From the NCBI RefSeq assembly GCF_013340935.1, contig NZ_WHOS01000003.1:186001-250000 (forward strand): 64,000 nucleotides of DNA, given 5' to 3'. Source of the stretch: Azospirillum melinis. GTDB taxonomy: Bacteria > Pseudomonadota > Alphaproteobacteria > Azospirillales > Azospirillaceae. Numbering within the stretch: position 1 is the first letter of the stretch; each line of letters starts with the position of its first letter. This document shows positions 24,622 to 33,961 of the stretch, piece by piece. A program made the translations under genes and the position numbers. The notes below the pieces were generated by a model. The model saw only the letters and a program-made list of their open reading frames with translations. It did not search any database and was not told where the DNA came from.

Positions 24622-24699
24622 GGCCGGGCTCCGCAAACGGGAGTCCGGCCGGACCCGAAAACGGGCCGAACCCAAAATCGGGCCAAGCCGAAAAACCGG
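24622..24699 (+). promoter_or_regulatory. Structured leader upstream of peroxiredoxin gene
   Basis: GGCCGGGCTCC (24622-24632) pairs with GGAGTCCGGCC (24640-24650), 11 pairs including one G-U. Three short A-loop elements follow: CCCG-AAAA-CGGG (24654-24665), CCC-AAAAT-CGGG and CCG-AAAAA-CCGG. The series ends at the ribosome site of the next gene. It may terminate yjdM transcription or control translation; no riboswitch class is recognised. Confidence 0.45.
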
Positions 24700-24713
24700 A
24701 AGGGTTAGAGACG

Positions 24714-25196
24714 ATGAGCATCCAGGTTGGCGATACCATTCCGTCCGTCACGCTGAAGTGGCTGACCGACAACGGCATGCAGGAAGTCACCACGGACGAG
24801 CTGTTCAAGGGCAAGAAGGTCGTCCTGTTCTCCGTTCCCGGCGCCTTCACCCCGACCTGCTCCGCCAAGCACCTGCCGGGCTTCGTCCAGCAGGCCGACG
24901 CGCTGAAGGCCAAGAGCGTGGACAGCATCATCTGCCTCGCCGTCAACGATCCGTTCGTGATGCGCGCCTGGGGTGACAAGGGCGGCGTCGGCGACAAGGT
25001 CAAGATGCTGCCGGACGGCAACGCCACCTTCACCACCGCCCTTGGCCTGACCATGGACGGCTCGGCCCATGGCCTGGGCACCCGCGGCCAGCGCTTCGCC
25101 CTGGTGGCGGAGGACGGCAAGGTCACCCATGTCGCCGTCGAGGCCCCCGGCAAGTTCGAAGTGTCGTCGGCCGAAGCGCTGCTGGAAAAAATCTGA
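24714..25196 (+). CDS. Peroxiredoxin, Prx5-like
   Basis: Thiol peroxidase of 160 residues that reduces hydrogen peroxide or organic hydroperoxides. The active site reads PGAFTPTCSAKHLPGF with peroxidatic Cys49; the resolving Arg lies in the later GTRGQRFALV segment. The wording of these motifs is that of the Prx5/hybrid group, which typically uses glutathione or glutaredoxin. ATG 24714 gives the standard start MSIQVGDTIPSVTL. A strong hairpin follows the stop. Confidence 0.95.
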   Translation: MSIQVGDTIPSVTLKWLTDNGMQEVTTDELFKGKKVVLFSVPGAFTPTCSAKHLPGFVQQADALKAKSVDSIICLAVNDPFVMRAWGDKGGVGDKVKMLPDGNATFTTALGLTMDGSAHGLGTRGQRFALVAEDGKVTHVAVEAPGKFEVSSAEALLEKI

Positions 25197-25202
25197 TCGC
25201 TC

Positions 25203-25240
25203 AGCGCCCTCTCTCCGGGAGTTTCCGGGGAGAGGGCGCT
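25203..25240. terminator. Hairpin terminator between convergent peroxiredoxin and rnhA
   Basis: AGCGCCCTCTC (25203-25213) and GAGAGGGCGCT (25230-25240) form a perfect 11-bp stem, with an inner CCGG pair. It sits between the stops of convergent genes. It lacks a long T run, so efficiency is uncertain. Confidence 0.7.
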
Positions 25241-25243
25241 TGG

Positions 25244-25720
25244 TCAGTTCCGTGCACGCACGTCGGCAACCCCTCGCCGCGCCAGTTCGTCGGCGCGCTC
25301 GTTTTCGGGGTGGCCGGCGTGGCCGCGGACCCAGTGGAACTCGATCTCGTGCTGCCGCTTCGCCTCTTCCAGGCGCTGCCACAGATCGACGTTCTTCACC
25401 GGTTTCCTGTCGGCGGTCATCCAGCCCTTGGCCTTCCAGCCATGGATCCACTTGGTGATGCCGTTCTTCACATATTCGCTGTCGGTGAAGAGGCGGACGG
25501 TCACGGGCTTCTTCAATGCCTCCAGCGCCATGATGGCCGCCATCAGTTCCATGCGGTTGTTGGTGGTCGCCGGCTCGCCGCCGTAAAGCTCCTTCTCCAC
25601 CTCGCCATAGCGCAGGATGGCGCCCCAGCCGCCGGGGCCGGGATTGCCGCTGCAGGCTCCGTCGGTGAAGATGTCGACGGTCTTGCGGCCGGCGTCAGGC
25701 GAGGTGGTGCTGTCCGTCAT
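25244..25720 (-). CDS. rnhA: Ribonuclease HI
   Basis: Enzyme of 158 residues that cuts RNA in RNA-DNA hybrids. Catalytic residues are visible in [16 protein letters not shown] (first Asp), [10 protein letters not shown] (Glu), LFTDSEYV (Asp) and RADELARRG (last Asp), with [15 protein letters not shown] carrying the conserved His. It ends the cysQ-DUF455-thrB-rnhA run, 4 bases after thrB; the thrB-rnhA pairing is common in alphaproteobacteria. Confidence 0.97.
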   Translation of the reverse strand: MTDSTTSPDAGRKTVDIFTDGACSGNPGPGGWGAILRYGEVEKELYGGEPATTNNRMELMAAIMALEALKKPVTVRLFTDSEYVKNGITKWIHGWKAKGWMTADRKPVKNVDLWQRLEEAKRQHEIEFHWVRGHAGHPENERADELARRGVADVRARN

Positions 25721-25724
25721 GCCG

Positions 25725-26708
25725 TCAGGTCCTGCCCGCGTCCGAGTCGTCGAGGAAATAGTCGCCCAGACCGCGGACCGACTGGTGGAAGCGCAGCTTG
25801 CGCAGATATTCCAACGGATCCTTCGGCCGCACGAAGGCGCCCGGCGGGTGGTTCAGCCAGTCATAGAGGCGGGTCAGCAGGAAACGCACGGCACTGCCGC
25901 GGCAGAGCCAGGGCAGAGCGTCCAGCTCCTCGCGGGATAGCGGCCGGACCTTGCGGTAGTTGGACAGCAGCAGCCGGGCCTTGGTGGCGTTGAACGAGCC
26001 GTCGATCTCGAAGCACCAGGCGTTGATGCAGATCGCCACGTCGTAAACGAGGAAATCGTTGCAGGCGAAATAGAAATCGATCAGGCCGGACAGGCTGTCG
26101 CCGCGGAAGAAGACATTGTCCGGGAACAGATCGGCGTGGATGACGCCCGAAGGCAGGCCGACCGGCCAGTTGGCCTCCAATGCCGCCAGTTCCGCTTCCA
26201 GGGTCGCGCGCAGGCCGGGAGCCACCTCGTCGGCGCGGGTCGCCGACTTGGCGAACAGATCCTTCCAGCCGGGCAGGGCCAGCGCGTTCGGCCGCTCCAT
26301 GCGGAAATCGCCGACCGCCAGATGCAGCCGTGCCAGCGCCTCGCCCAGCTGGGCGCAATGCTGCGGCGTGATCCGGCGCGGCCACATTCCGGCCAGGAAG
26401 GTGACGATCACCGCCGGGCGGCCGCACAGCTCGCGCAGAGCCACGCCGTCGCGCGCCGCCACCGGCAGCGGGCAGGCGATGCCCTTGTCCGCCAGATGCT
26501 CCATCAGGCCGAGGAAGAAGGGCAAATCCTCCTTCCGCGTGCGCTTTTCATAGAGCGTCAGGATGTAGGGTCCGCTCTCGGTCACCAGCAGGAAGTTGGA
26601 ATTCTCCACCCCCTCCGCGATGCCCTTGCACGACAGCACCGCGCCCAGATCGTACTGGGCGGCGAAGGTGCTGAGATCCTCGTCGGTGACTTCGGTGTAT
26701 ACGGCCAT
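25725..26708 (-). CDS. thrB: Homoserine kinase, aminoglycoside-phosphotransferase-like type
   Basis: Enzyme of 327 residues that phosphorylates homoserine for threonine synthesis. It is of the APH-fold ThrB class: [13 protein letters not shown] holds the catalytic Asp and Asn, and [12 protein letters not shown] the metal-binding Asp. [15 protein letters not shown] at 26708 is the usual start; an upstream in-frame extension to 26747 is unlikely. It lies 13 bases after DUF455 and 4 before rnhA. Confidence 0.95.
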   Translation of the reverse strand: MAVYTEVTDEDLSTFAAQYDLGAVLSCKGIAEGVENSNFLLVTESGPYILTLYEKRTRKEDLPFFLGLMEHLADKGIACPLPVAARDGVALRELCGRPAVIVTFLAGMWPRRITPQHCAQLGEALARLHLAVGDFRMERPNALALPGWKDLFAKSATRADEVAPGLRATLEAELAALEANWPVGLPSGVIHADLFPDNVFFRGDSLSGLIDFYFACNDFLVYDVAICINAWCFEIDGSFNATKARLLLSNYRKVRPLSREELDALPWLCRGSAVRFLLTRLYDWLNHPPGAFVRPKDPLEYLRKLRFHQSVRGLGDYFLDDSDAGRT

Positions 26709-26721
26709 GATGTGCAGCGCC

Positions 26722-27551
26722 TTACCGGGTTTCCGGCTTGCGGTCAATTTCGGGAGTGATCGGCTCGTAATATTCCGGGCCGAAGCCGGCCAATTGGCGG
26801 CTGGCGGTGTTGAAGGGCCGCTTCAGCCCGCCACGGAAATGGCGGCCGACCAGCTCCTGCCACAAGGCGACCGGCTCTGCCACGCGGTCGGCGCAGAGAT
26901 GGACGAACCATCGGCGGCCCGCAGCGACGTGGCCGATCTCCTCGTCATGGATGGTCTGGAGCAGATCGGCGCTTTCCGTGTCGCCGAAATCGCGCAGGCG
27001 GCGCACGGTCTCCGGCGTCACGTCGAGTCCCCGCGCCTCCAGCACCATCGGCACCACCGCCAGTCGGGCGGCGAGGTCGTGGGCGGTCTCGGTCGCCGCC
27101 TGCCACAGCCCGTCATGGGCCGGCAGGTCGCCGTAGGAGGACCCCAGGGCGTTCAGCCGGGTTTCCAGCATCTGGAAATGCCGCGCCTCGTCGTCGGCCA
27201 CCTGGACCCAGTCGTCGGTAAAGCCCTTCGGCAGGCCGAGAGGCGCGAATCGGACGACGATGTCCCAGGCGAGATCGATGGCGTTCAGTTCGATGTGCGC
27301 CAGCGCATGCAGCAGAGCGATGCGGTTCTGGGCACTGCCGCCGCGCCCGCGCTTGGGCATGTCGCGAGGCAGCTTCAACTCCGGCCGGTCGGGACGGGCA
27401 GGGCGGTCGGGCGGTGGTGCCGGCACGTCGGGCGACAGCAGGTTGTCGCGCCATGCGGCGGCATGAAGGCGGGTCAGGCGGACTTTCTCCAGCGGCGCCG
27501 CGGTGGTGAGCACCGCGGTCGCCGCTTCACCCAGGCACGATACGGACACCG

Positions 27552-27555
<4 letters not shown>
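26722..27555 (-). CDS. DUF455 ferritin-like domain protein
   Basis: Protein of 277 residues. Ferritin-like helices carry the di-iron type residues [22 protein letters not shown] and [14 protein letters not shown]; these E..H pairs suggest a metal site. The family is described as ferritin-like DUF455, with relatives involved in tRNA hydroxylation (MiaE-like), but no activity is assigned here. ATG 27555 overlaps the cysQ stop by ATGA. A longer reading of this frame continues into cysQ but its upstream part is not coding. Confidence 0.88.
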
Positions 27556-28328
<773 letters not shown>

Positions 28329-28418
28329 GGGGTGAACTCCCTATGGTATGAAGAGTCAGCATACCGTGCCCGATGGCGGGCCGGAAGCTCTTGAACGGGT
28401 GTGGAACGGAGAAGGCGG

Positions 28419-28979
28419 ATGACGGCCGCATTGCAGTCTGACGGTGATCGGGGAGAGTGCCGCGGCGCATCGGCCCTATGGCGTGCTATGACCGCGGCCG
28501 ACCTGGATCGGATTCTCGCCATTGCGGACATCGTGCATCCGGCCTATCCGGAGGAGCGCAGCGTGTTCGAGGAACGGCTGGCGCTCTACCCCGCCGGCTG
28601 CCGTGTGGCCGAGCGCGACGGAGAGGCCATCGGCTACGGCGTCATGCATCCCGGCAGGCTCGGTGTGCCACCGCCGCTCGACACGCCGCTCGGCAGCCTG
28701 CCGGCGGATGCGGATTGCCTGTACCTTCACGACATCGCGCTGCTGCCGGAGTCGCGCGGCACCGGGCTGGGGTCGGCGGTGCTGAACTATGCCCACGGGC
28801 TGGCGAAGCGGGAGGGCTGGCGATGGCTGGCGCTGACCTCCACGCCGGGCGCACGGAGCTATTGGGAGCGGGTCGGCTTCACGCCTTATGCGGAAGGCGG
28901 GCCGGCGCTGGAGGTCAAGCTGGCCAGCTATGGCGGGGGGATGAGCTACATGACGGCGCCGGTTCAGGCCCGGGAATGA
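28419..28979 (+). CDS. GNAT-family N-acetyltransferase
   Basis: Protein of 186 residues. The acetyl-CoA loop is HDIALLPESRGTGLGSAVLN, and the following ALTSTPGARSYWERVGFTPY is a typical motif B. ATG 28419 has GGAG seven bases upstream; 28401 is an alternative. The acceptor substrate cannot be told. It stands alone between cysQ (divergent) and the EAL gene (convergent, 3 bases apart). Confidence 0.9.
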   Translation: MTAALQSDGDRGECRGASALWRAMTAADLDRILAIADIVHPAYPEERSVFEERLALYPAGCRVAERDGEAIGYGVMHPGRLGVPPPLDTPLGSLPADADCLYLHDIALLPESRGTGLGSAVLNYAHGLAKREGWRWLALTSTPGARSYWERVGFTPYAEGGPALEVKLASYGGGMSYMTAPVQARE

Positions 28980-28982
28980 GGC

Positions 28983-29744
28983 TCAGGCGGCCAGCATCGC
29001 CATTTCCGGATCGGTCACCACGGCCTGGAAGGCCGGCTTGGCGAAAAGGTAGCCCTGCATCAGGGTGACGCCCAGATCGCGCAGGGTCTTGGCCTCATCC
29101 GCGGTCTCGATGCCCTCGGCGATGGGCGTGATGGCGAGATCCTCGCACACCGCCAGGATGGCCTTGACGATGCTGCGCCGCGCCCGCTCGCTGTCGATAT
29201 TGCGGGTCAGTTCCATGTCCAGCTTTATGATGTCGGGCTGGAACTCGGCCAGCAGGTTCAGCCCGGAATAGCCGGAGCCGAAATCGTCGATGGCGGTCAG
29301 GAAACCCTGCCGCTTGTATTCGTTGAAGATGCTCTTCAGATGGTCGTGGTCCACCACCCGCTCGTTCTCCGTCACCTCGAAGATGATGCGGTCGGTGGGG
29401 AAGCCGGTGCGGCGGGCGGCGGCCAGCGTGGCGCGGATGCAGGCTTCCGCCTTGTAGACGGCGTTCGGCAGGAAATTGATCGACAGGCGCGCTCCGTTCA
29501 TCGGCAGGCTTGATGCCAGCTCGATGGCCTTGATGCGGCAGGACTGGTCGAAGGCATAGCGGGTGGAATCGGTCACCTGTCCCAGAACCCAGCCCGCACC
29601 CTGGCCCTGAAGACCGCGCACCAGCGCCTCATGGGCCCAGACATCTCCGTTGGCGACATCGACAATGGGCTGGAAAGCCATCGTAAAGTCCAGATCGAGA
29701 CGGTCAGCACATTGACCGCCACACCCACCATCGCCAAACGCCAT
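28983..29744 (-). CDS. EAL-domain cyclic di-GMP phosphodiesterase
   Basis: Single-domain cytosolic protein of 253 residues. Catalytic motifs are intact: EALVRG with Glu39, SINFLPNAVY, FEVTENERV, IDDFGSGYSGLNLL, IKLDMEL and IAEGIET. This predicts hydrolysis of cyclic di-GMP. The short N-terminus holds a Cys pair (GDGGCGGQC) that might respond to metal or redox. ATG 29744 has an ideal GGTAAGG ribosome site; a TTG at 29765 is a weaker start. No partner cyclase or sensor is near. Confidence 0.92.
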   Translation of the reverse strand: MAFGDGGCGGQCADRLDLDFTMAFQPIVDVANGDVWAHEALVRGLQGQGAGWVLGQVTDSTRYAFDQSCRIKAIELASSLPMNGARLSINFLPNAVYKAEACIRATLAAARRTGFPTDRIIFEVTENERVVDHDHLKSIFNEYKRQGFLTAIDDFGSGYSGLNLLAEFQPDIIKLDMELTRNIDSERARRSIVKAILAVCEDLAITPIAEGIETADEAKTLRDLGVTLMQGYLFAKPAFQAVVTDPEMAMLAA

Positions 29745-29853
29745 CGCCTTACCCCTGTCAGTCAATAGATTGCCACCTTTAGGTAAGGAACAATGCCATG
29801 GATTTCATCCGACAGAGGTGTGGCAAGTACCGCACCTTCCGACTAGGACTTTC

Positions 29854-29872
29854 CCTTACCATTCCGGTAAGG
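29854..29872. promoter_or_regulatory. Inverted repeat between molybdenum hydroxylase and EAL genes
   Basis: CCTTACC-ATTCC-GGTAAGG is a perfect 7-bp inverted repeat just past the hydroxylase stop and 110 bases before the EAL start. It could end the upstream transcript or serve as an operator. No T run follows on the minus strand. Confidence 0.4.
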
Positions 29873-29885
29873 CTCGTTAAACAGC

Positions 29886-32222
29886 CTATTCCGCGGCCAT
29901 CCGGGTTTCGGCATGACGGATTGCCGCCCACACCGTTTCCGGCGTCGCCGGCATGTCGATGTGGGTGATGCCGAGGTCGGACAGCGCATCCACCACCGCG
30001 TTGATGATGGCCGGCGGTGCACCGATGGCCCCGGCCTCGCCGGCGCCCTTCATGCCCAGCATGTTGGTGGTGCTGGGCACGCTGTTGAGCTTCACCTCGA
30101 TCGGCGGCATGTCGACCGCGCGCGGCATCTGATAGTCCATGAAGGAACCCGACAGCAGCTGGCCGCTGTCGGGATCGAACACCACACGCTCCTGCAACGC
30201 CTGACCCAGCCCCTGGGCGACGCCGCCATGGATCTGGCCGATCACCAGCATCGGGTTGATGACCGTGCCGAAATCGTCGACGACGCTGTAGCGCAGAACC
30301 TCGATGATGCCAGTGGCGGGATCGATCTCCACCTCGGCAATGTGGCAGCCGTTGGGAAAGGTGCTGGCCGGCGGGGTCCAGCGCGCCATCTCGGAGAAGG
30401 CAATGCCGCTAGTGCCGCCGTCCGCCGCCTTCGCGGCCACGTCCTTCAGAGACACCGAGCGGTCGGTGCCGACGATGGTGAAGCGGCCTTCGGCGAACTC
30501 CACATCGACCTCCGCGGTTTCCAGCAGGTCGGCGGCGACTGTAGTCGCGGCCTTGACCACCTTGGCTGCCCCCTCCGCCAGCGCCGAGCCGCCGACCGGG
30601 ACCGAGCGGGAGCCGCCGGTGCCGGATCCCCAGCTGACGCGGTCGGTGTCGCCCTGCACCACCTCCACATCCTCCGGCGGGACGCCGAGCCGGTCGGCGA
30701 GGATCTGCTTGTAGGCGGTCTCGTGGCCCTGACCGTTGGTCTGGGTGCCGATCATCAGCACCACCTTGCCGTCGCCGTTGACCTGGACGGTCGCCTGCTC
30801 AGGCCCGCCGCCCGAACAGGCCTCGATGTAGGTGGCCAGGCCGGCGCCGCGCAGCTTGCCGCGGGCCTTCGCCTCCGCCTTGCGGGCGGGCAGGCCGGCC
30901 ATGTCGGCAAGGATCAGCCCGTCCTCCAGATTCTGGATGAACGCGCCGGTGTCGTAGACCTGCCCCATCGGCGTGGCATAGGGCATGGCGCTGGCCGGAA
31001 TGAAGTTGCGCCGCCGGATCTCCGCCGGACCGAGGCCGGTAACGCGGCCGGCATGGTCGATCAGCCGCTCCAGCAGATAGGCCGCCTCCGGCCGCCCGGC
31101 GCCGCGATAGGCGTCCACCGGCTGGGTGTTGGTGAAGACGCCCTTCACCCGGACATAGACGGCAGGCGTCTTGTAGGAGCCGACGAGCATCGCCGAACCG
31201 GCATCGGTCGGAATGAAGGGGCCGTAGTTGGACAGGTAGGCGCCGAGGTTGGCGACGGTATCGACCCGCAGGCCGAGGAAATGCCCGTCGGCATCGACCG
31301 CGAGGCGCGCCTTGCTGACATGATCGCGGCCATGGTCGTCGCTGATGAAGCCCTCGATCCGGTCGGCCGCCCATTTCACCGCGCGGTTCAAACGGCGGGC
31401 GGCGAACAGGCAGGCGACATATTCGGGGTAGTTGAAGAGCTTCATGCCGAACCCGCCGCCGACATCGGTGGTCAGCACGCGGATGCGCTGTTCCGGTTCG
31501 TTCAGAATCTTGGCGAACTGCTTCTGCAGGCCATGCACGCCCTGGCTGGTGACGTAGATCAGCAGCCGGCCGGGCGCGCCGTCCGCCCCGGATTCGACGC
31601 CGGCGACACAGGCGCGACCCTCCATCGGATTGGCGACGACGCGGTTGTTGACCAGTTCCAGCTCGATCACGCGGTGAGCACCGGCCAGCGCCGCCTCCAC
31701 TGCCGCCTCGTCGCCGGTGTCCCAGTCGAAGCAGAGGTTGTTCGGCGCCTCGTCCCACACCAGCGGGCGGCCGGGCTCCAGCGCCTCCAGCGTGCCGGTG
31801 ACGGGCTGACGGTCCTCGTAATCGACGATCACCAGTTCGGCGGCCTCGCGCGCGGCCTCCAGCGTTTCCGCCACCACCATGGCGACCGGATCGCCGACAT
31901 GACGGGCGAAGCCGCGGGCCAGCGCCGGTCGCGGCGTCTGGACATAATCCGACCCGTCACGCTGCTTCAGCGCCGCCTGGCAGGGGATCATGCCGATCTT
32001 CTCGGCGTCCAGATCGGCGACGGTGTAGACCGCCAGCACGCCCGGCTGCGCCAGCGCTTCCGACGCATCGACCGCGCCGATGGCGGCGAAGGCATGGGGC
32101 GAGCGGACGAAGGCCGCATAGGCCTGTCCGGGAAGAGACACGTCGTCGGTATAGCGGCCGCCGCCGGTCAGCAGCCGGGCGTCTTCGGTGCGCGGAACCG
32201 CCTGTCCGATGCCGAACTTCAT
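29886..32222 (-). CDS. Xanthine dehydrogenase/CO dehydrogenase-family molybdopterin subunit, stand-alone
   Basis: Large molybdopterin-binding subunit of 778 residues. Features: RTEDARLLTGGGRYTDDV at the N-terminus, VGGGFGMKLFNYPEY, AYRGAGRPEAAYLLERLID, NGQGHETAYKQILADRL, and the catalytic Glu in KGAGEAGAIGAPPA near the C-terminus. The form I CO dehydrogenase signature with a Cys in AYxCSFR is absent (AYRGAGR), so this is an aldehyde-oxidase-like or form II enzyme. No 2Fe-2S small subunit or FAD subunit is adjacent, which is unusual for a cytosolic enzyme of this family. Needs the cofactor made by the moe/moa/mob genes in this window. Confidence 0.92.
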   Translation of the reverse strand: MKFGIGQAVPRTEDARLLTGGGRYTDDVSLPGQAYAAFVRSPHAFAAIGAVDASEALAQPGVLAVYTVADLDAEKIGMIPCQAALKQRDGSDYVQTPRPALARGFARHVGDPVAMVVAETLEAAREAAELVIVDYEDRQPVTGTLEALEPGRPLVWDEAPNNLCFDWDTGDEAAVEAALAGAHRVIELELVNNRVVANPMEGRACVAGVESGADGAPGRLLIYVTSQGVHGLQKQFAKILNEPEQRIRVLTTDVGGGFGMKLFNYPEYVACLFAARRLNRAVKWAADRIEGFISDDHGRDHVSKARLAVDADGHFLGLRVDTVANLGAYLSNYGPFIPTDAGSAMLVGSYKTPAVYVRVKGVFTNTQPVDAYRGAGRPEAAYLLERLIDHAGRVTGLGPAEIRRRNFIPASAMPYATPMGQVYDTGAFIQNLEDGLILADMAGLPARKAEAKARGKLRGAGLATYIEACSGGGPEQATVQVNGDGKVVLMIGTQTNGQGHETAYKQILADRLGVPPEDVEVVQGDTDRVSWGSGTGGSRSVPVGGSALAEGAAKVVKAATTVAADLLETAEVDVEFAEGRFTIVGTDRSVSLKDVAAKAADGGTSGIAFSEMARWTPPASTFPNGCHIAEVEIDPATGIIEVLRYSVVDDFGTVINPMLVIGQIHGGVAQGLGQALQERVVFDPDSGQLLSGSFMDYQMPRAVDMPPIEVKLNSVPSTTNMLGMKGAGEAGAIGAPPAIINAVVDALSDLGITHIDMPATPETVWAAIRHAETRMAAE

Positions 32223-32411
32223 GGGTGAACTCCCGCCTTCCGGTTCGATGCGATTGGTGTGCCCCGCGAAGATAGGCCGGCTTGACCGCCAGGGAAACCC
32301 CGGCCGCCGGTATGGGTGACGGTTGTCCGCCGCAAGGATTGTCGGTGGAGCGCACCGATGCCAGGGGAATGCGGCTGGCGCACGGGGGCTTCCGGGGCCA
32401 TATTCCAGGGC

Positions 32412-33158
32412 ATGTGTGGACGAATGCTTCTCACCACCCCGATCAACGAGATCGAGCGTGTGTTCGGCGTGCGGGAGCGGCCGAACCTGATGCCGCGGTG
32501 GAATATCGCCCCGACCCAGGACATTCCCGTCATTCGGCGGGAGGAGGACGGCCGCCATCTGGCGATGGTCCGCTGGGGGCTGGTGCCGCCCTGGGCCGAC
32601 GATGCCGCCATCGGCGGCCGCATGATCAATGCGCGCGGCGAATCGGTGGCCGACAAGCCGGCCTTCCGCGATGCCTTCCGCAAGCGTCGTTGCCTGGTCC
32701 CACTGGACGGATTTTATGAATGGACCAGCGTGGGGGAGGGGGCGAAGCCGCGCAAGCAGGGCCACGTCATCCGCCGCCGCGACCGTGGCCTGTTCGCACT
32801 CGCCGGCCTGTGGGAGTGTTGGCGCGGACCGAAGGGCGCCGCTCCGCTCGATCCGCCGCTGGAGACCGCGACGGTGGTGACGACGGCCACCAATGCCACG
32901 CTGTCCTTCCTGCATGACCGCATGCCGGTGGTGCTCGACCCCGCCGATTGGGATGCTTGGCTGGACCCGGCCACCCCGCTGCCGGTTCTGGAGGGGCTGA
33001 TCCGCTCCGCACCGGAGGAGTGGCTGGACGTCGTGCCGGTGGGGCCGAAGGTCAACAGCGTCCGCAACGACGATTGCTCCTGCCTCGACCCGCCGCAGGA
33101 GACCGTGCCGGCGAAAGCGAAGGACAAGCGGGGCGATGATCAGCCGAGCCTGTTCTGA
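32412..33158 (+). CDS. yedK: SRAP-family abasic-site DNA-protein crosslinking protein (YedK/HMCES)
   Basis: Protein of 248 residues that protects abasic sites in single-stranded DNA by a covalent link through Cys2. Start MCGRM at 32412 exposes Cys2 after Met removal; NIAPTQ (31-36), Asn73 in INARGE, Glu103 in GFYEW and His168 in FLHDRMPV are the conserved active-site residues. An upstream in-frame reading exists but would bury Cys2. Divergent from the hydroxylase gene. Confidence 0.95.
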   Translation: MCGRMLLTTPINEIERVFGVRERPNLMPRWNIAPTQDIPVIRREEDGRHLAMVRWGLVPPWADDAAIGGRMINARGESVADKPAFRDAFRKRRCLVPLDGFYEWTSVGEGAKPRKQGHVIRRRDRGLFALAGLWECWRGPKGAAPLDPPLETATVVTTATNATLSFLHDRMPVVLDPADWDAWLDPATPLPVLEGLIRSAPEEWLDVVPVGPKVNSVRNDDCSCLDPPQETVPAKAKDKRGDDQPSLF

Positions 33159-33180
33159 GGCGATGCTTAGGGCGGCGGCG

Positions 33181-33714
33181 ATGAGGGTTGCAGCGGTCGT
33201 TGCGATGCTTTCACTGGCCAGCTCCGCAGCGGCGCAGACCAACCAGTCGGCCAAGAGCCGCGGCCCCGTCGCCAACACGCCTGACCAGACGATCAAGGGC
33301 TCCGCCATGGCGGTGGAGGGCGATCTGCTGACCGTCAACGGGACGGCGGTGCGGCTGATGGGCATCGATGCGCCCGATCCGGGGCAGAAGTGCAAGAACC
33401 GCCACGGCCACGAGCTGGACTGCTTCAAGGTCGCCACCGCGGTGCTCGCCAACATGGTGAAGGGCGAGGAGGTGACCTGCACCGTTACCGAACAGGACCG
33501 CACCGGCGAGAAGAAGGGCGAATGCCGCGTGCGCGGCGTCGATCTGGGGGCTGCGATGGTGGCGCGCGGCTGGGCCTTTCAATATGCCAGCCTGTCGCCC
33601 GCTTATCAGAAGGGCGAAGCCTATGCCCAGAGCAAGCGGCTGGGGCTGTGGGCCGGGCAGGTGGAAAAGCCGTGGCAGTGGCGCAGCAGGCAGATTCGCC
33701 AGAATGCCAAGTGA
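33181..33714 (+). CDS. Secreted thermonuclease-like (SNase fold) protein
   Basis: Protein of 177 residues. Signal peptide MRVAAVVAMLSLASSAAAQ at the chosen ATG 33181; an in-frame start at 33163 or within the SRAP stop region (33136) is possible. The OB-fold shows VRLMGIDAPDPGQKC and RVRGVDLGAAMVARGWAF. The first catalytic Arg is present in the RLMGID segment; the catalytic Glu of staphylococcal nuclease is less clear, so nuclease activity is uncertain. Its last two codons and stop lie in a tandem repeat. Confidence 0.88.
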   Translation: MRVAAVVAMLSLASSAAAQTNQSAKSRGPVANTPDQTIKGSAMAVEGDLLTVNGTAVRLMGIDAPDPGQKCKNRHGHELDCFKVATAVLANMVKGEEVTCTVTEQDRTGEKKGECRVRGVDLGAAMVARGWAFQYASLSPAYQKGEAYAQSKRLGLWAGQVEKPWQWRSRQIRQNAK

Positions 33715-33768
33715 TCCGTGCGCCAAGTGACCTGTGCGCCAAGTGACCGGAAGCCAAGCGACCGATCG
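33706..33768. repeat. Tandem repeat of a 16-base GCCAAGTGACC unit across a gene end
   Basis: Units start at 33706, 33722, 33738 and 33753 (steps 16, 16, 15): GCCAAGTGATCCGTGC, GCCAAGTGACCTGTGC, GCCAAGTGACCGGAA, GCCAAGCGACCGATC. The first unit contains the last Ala-Lys codons and TGA stop of the nuclease-like gene. Likely a replication-slippage duplication. Confidence 0.85.
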
Positions 33769-33961
33769 GCCTGACCTTGATCGTAAGTTGCTGACCGGGC
33801 GATGACCGCCCACACCCCCATTTCCCATTCGACCCCTCCGCCGGTCGTGGTAGGATCCGGGAAAGACGACGGACGATCATCAAGCAGGTTCTGTGGCCCG
33901 ATTGGACAGGGCCGGCGCGATTCCAGAGCGGCAACTCCCACCGGGGAGCGGAGTCACGGGT

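Noticed and set aside
29913-32228. Plus-strand open frame of 771 codons opposite the molybdenum hydroxylase
   Set aside because: Repetitive His/Asp/Gly/Arg composition typical of a GC-rich shadow; the minus strand has full molybdopterin motifs.
32223-32411. LexA box upstream of the SRAP gene
   Set aside because: GAAC and GTTC occur but not in the alphaproteobacterial GTTC-N7-GTTC direct arrangement.
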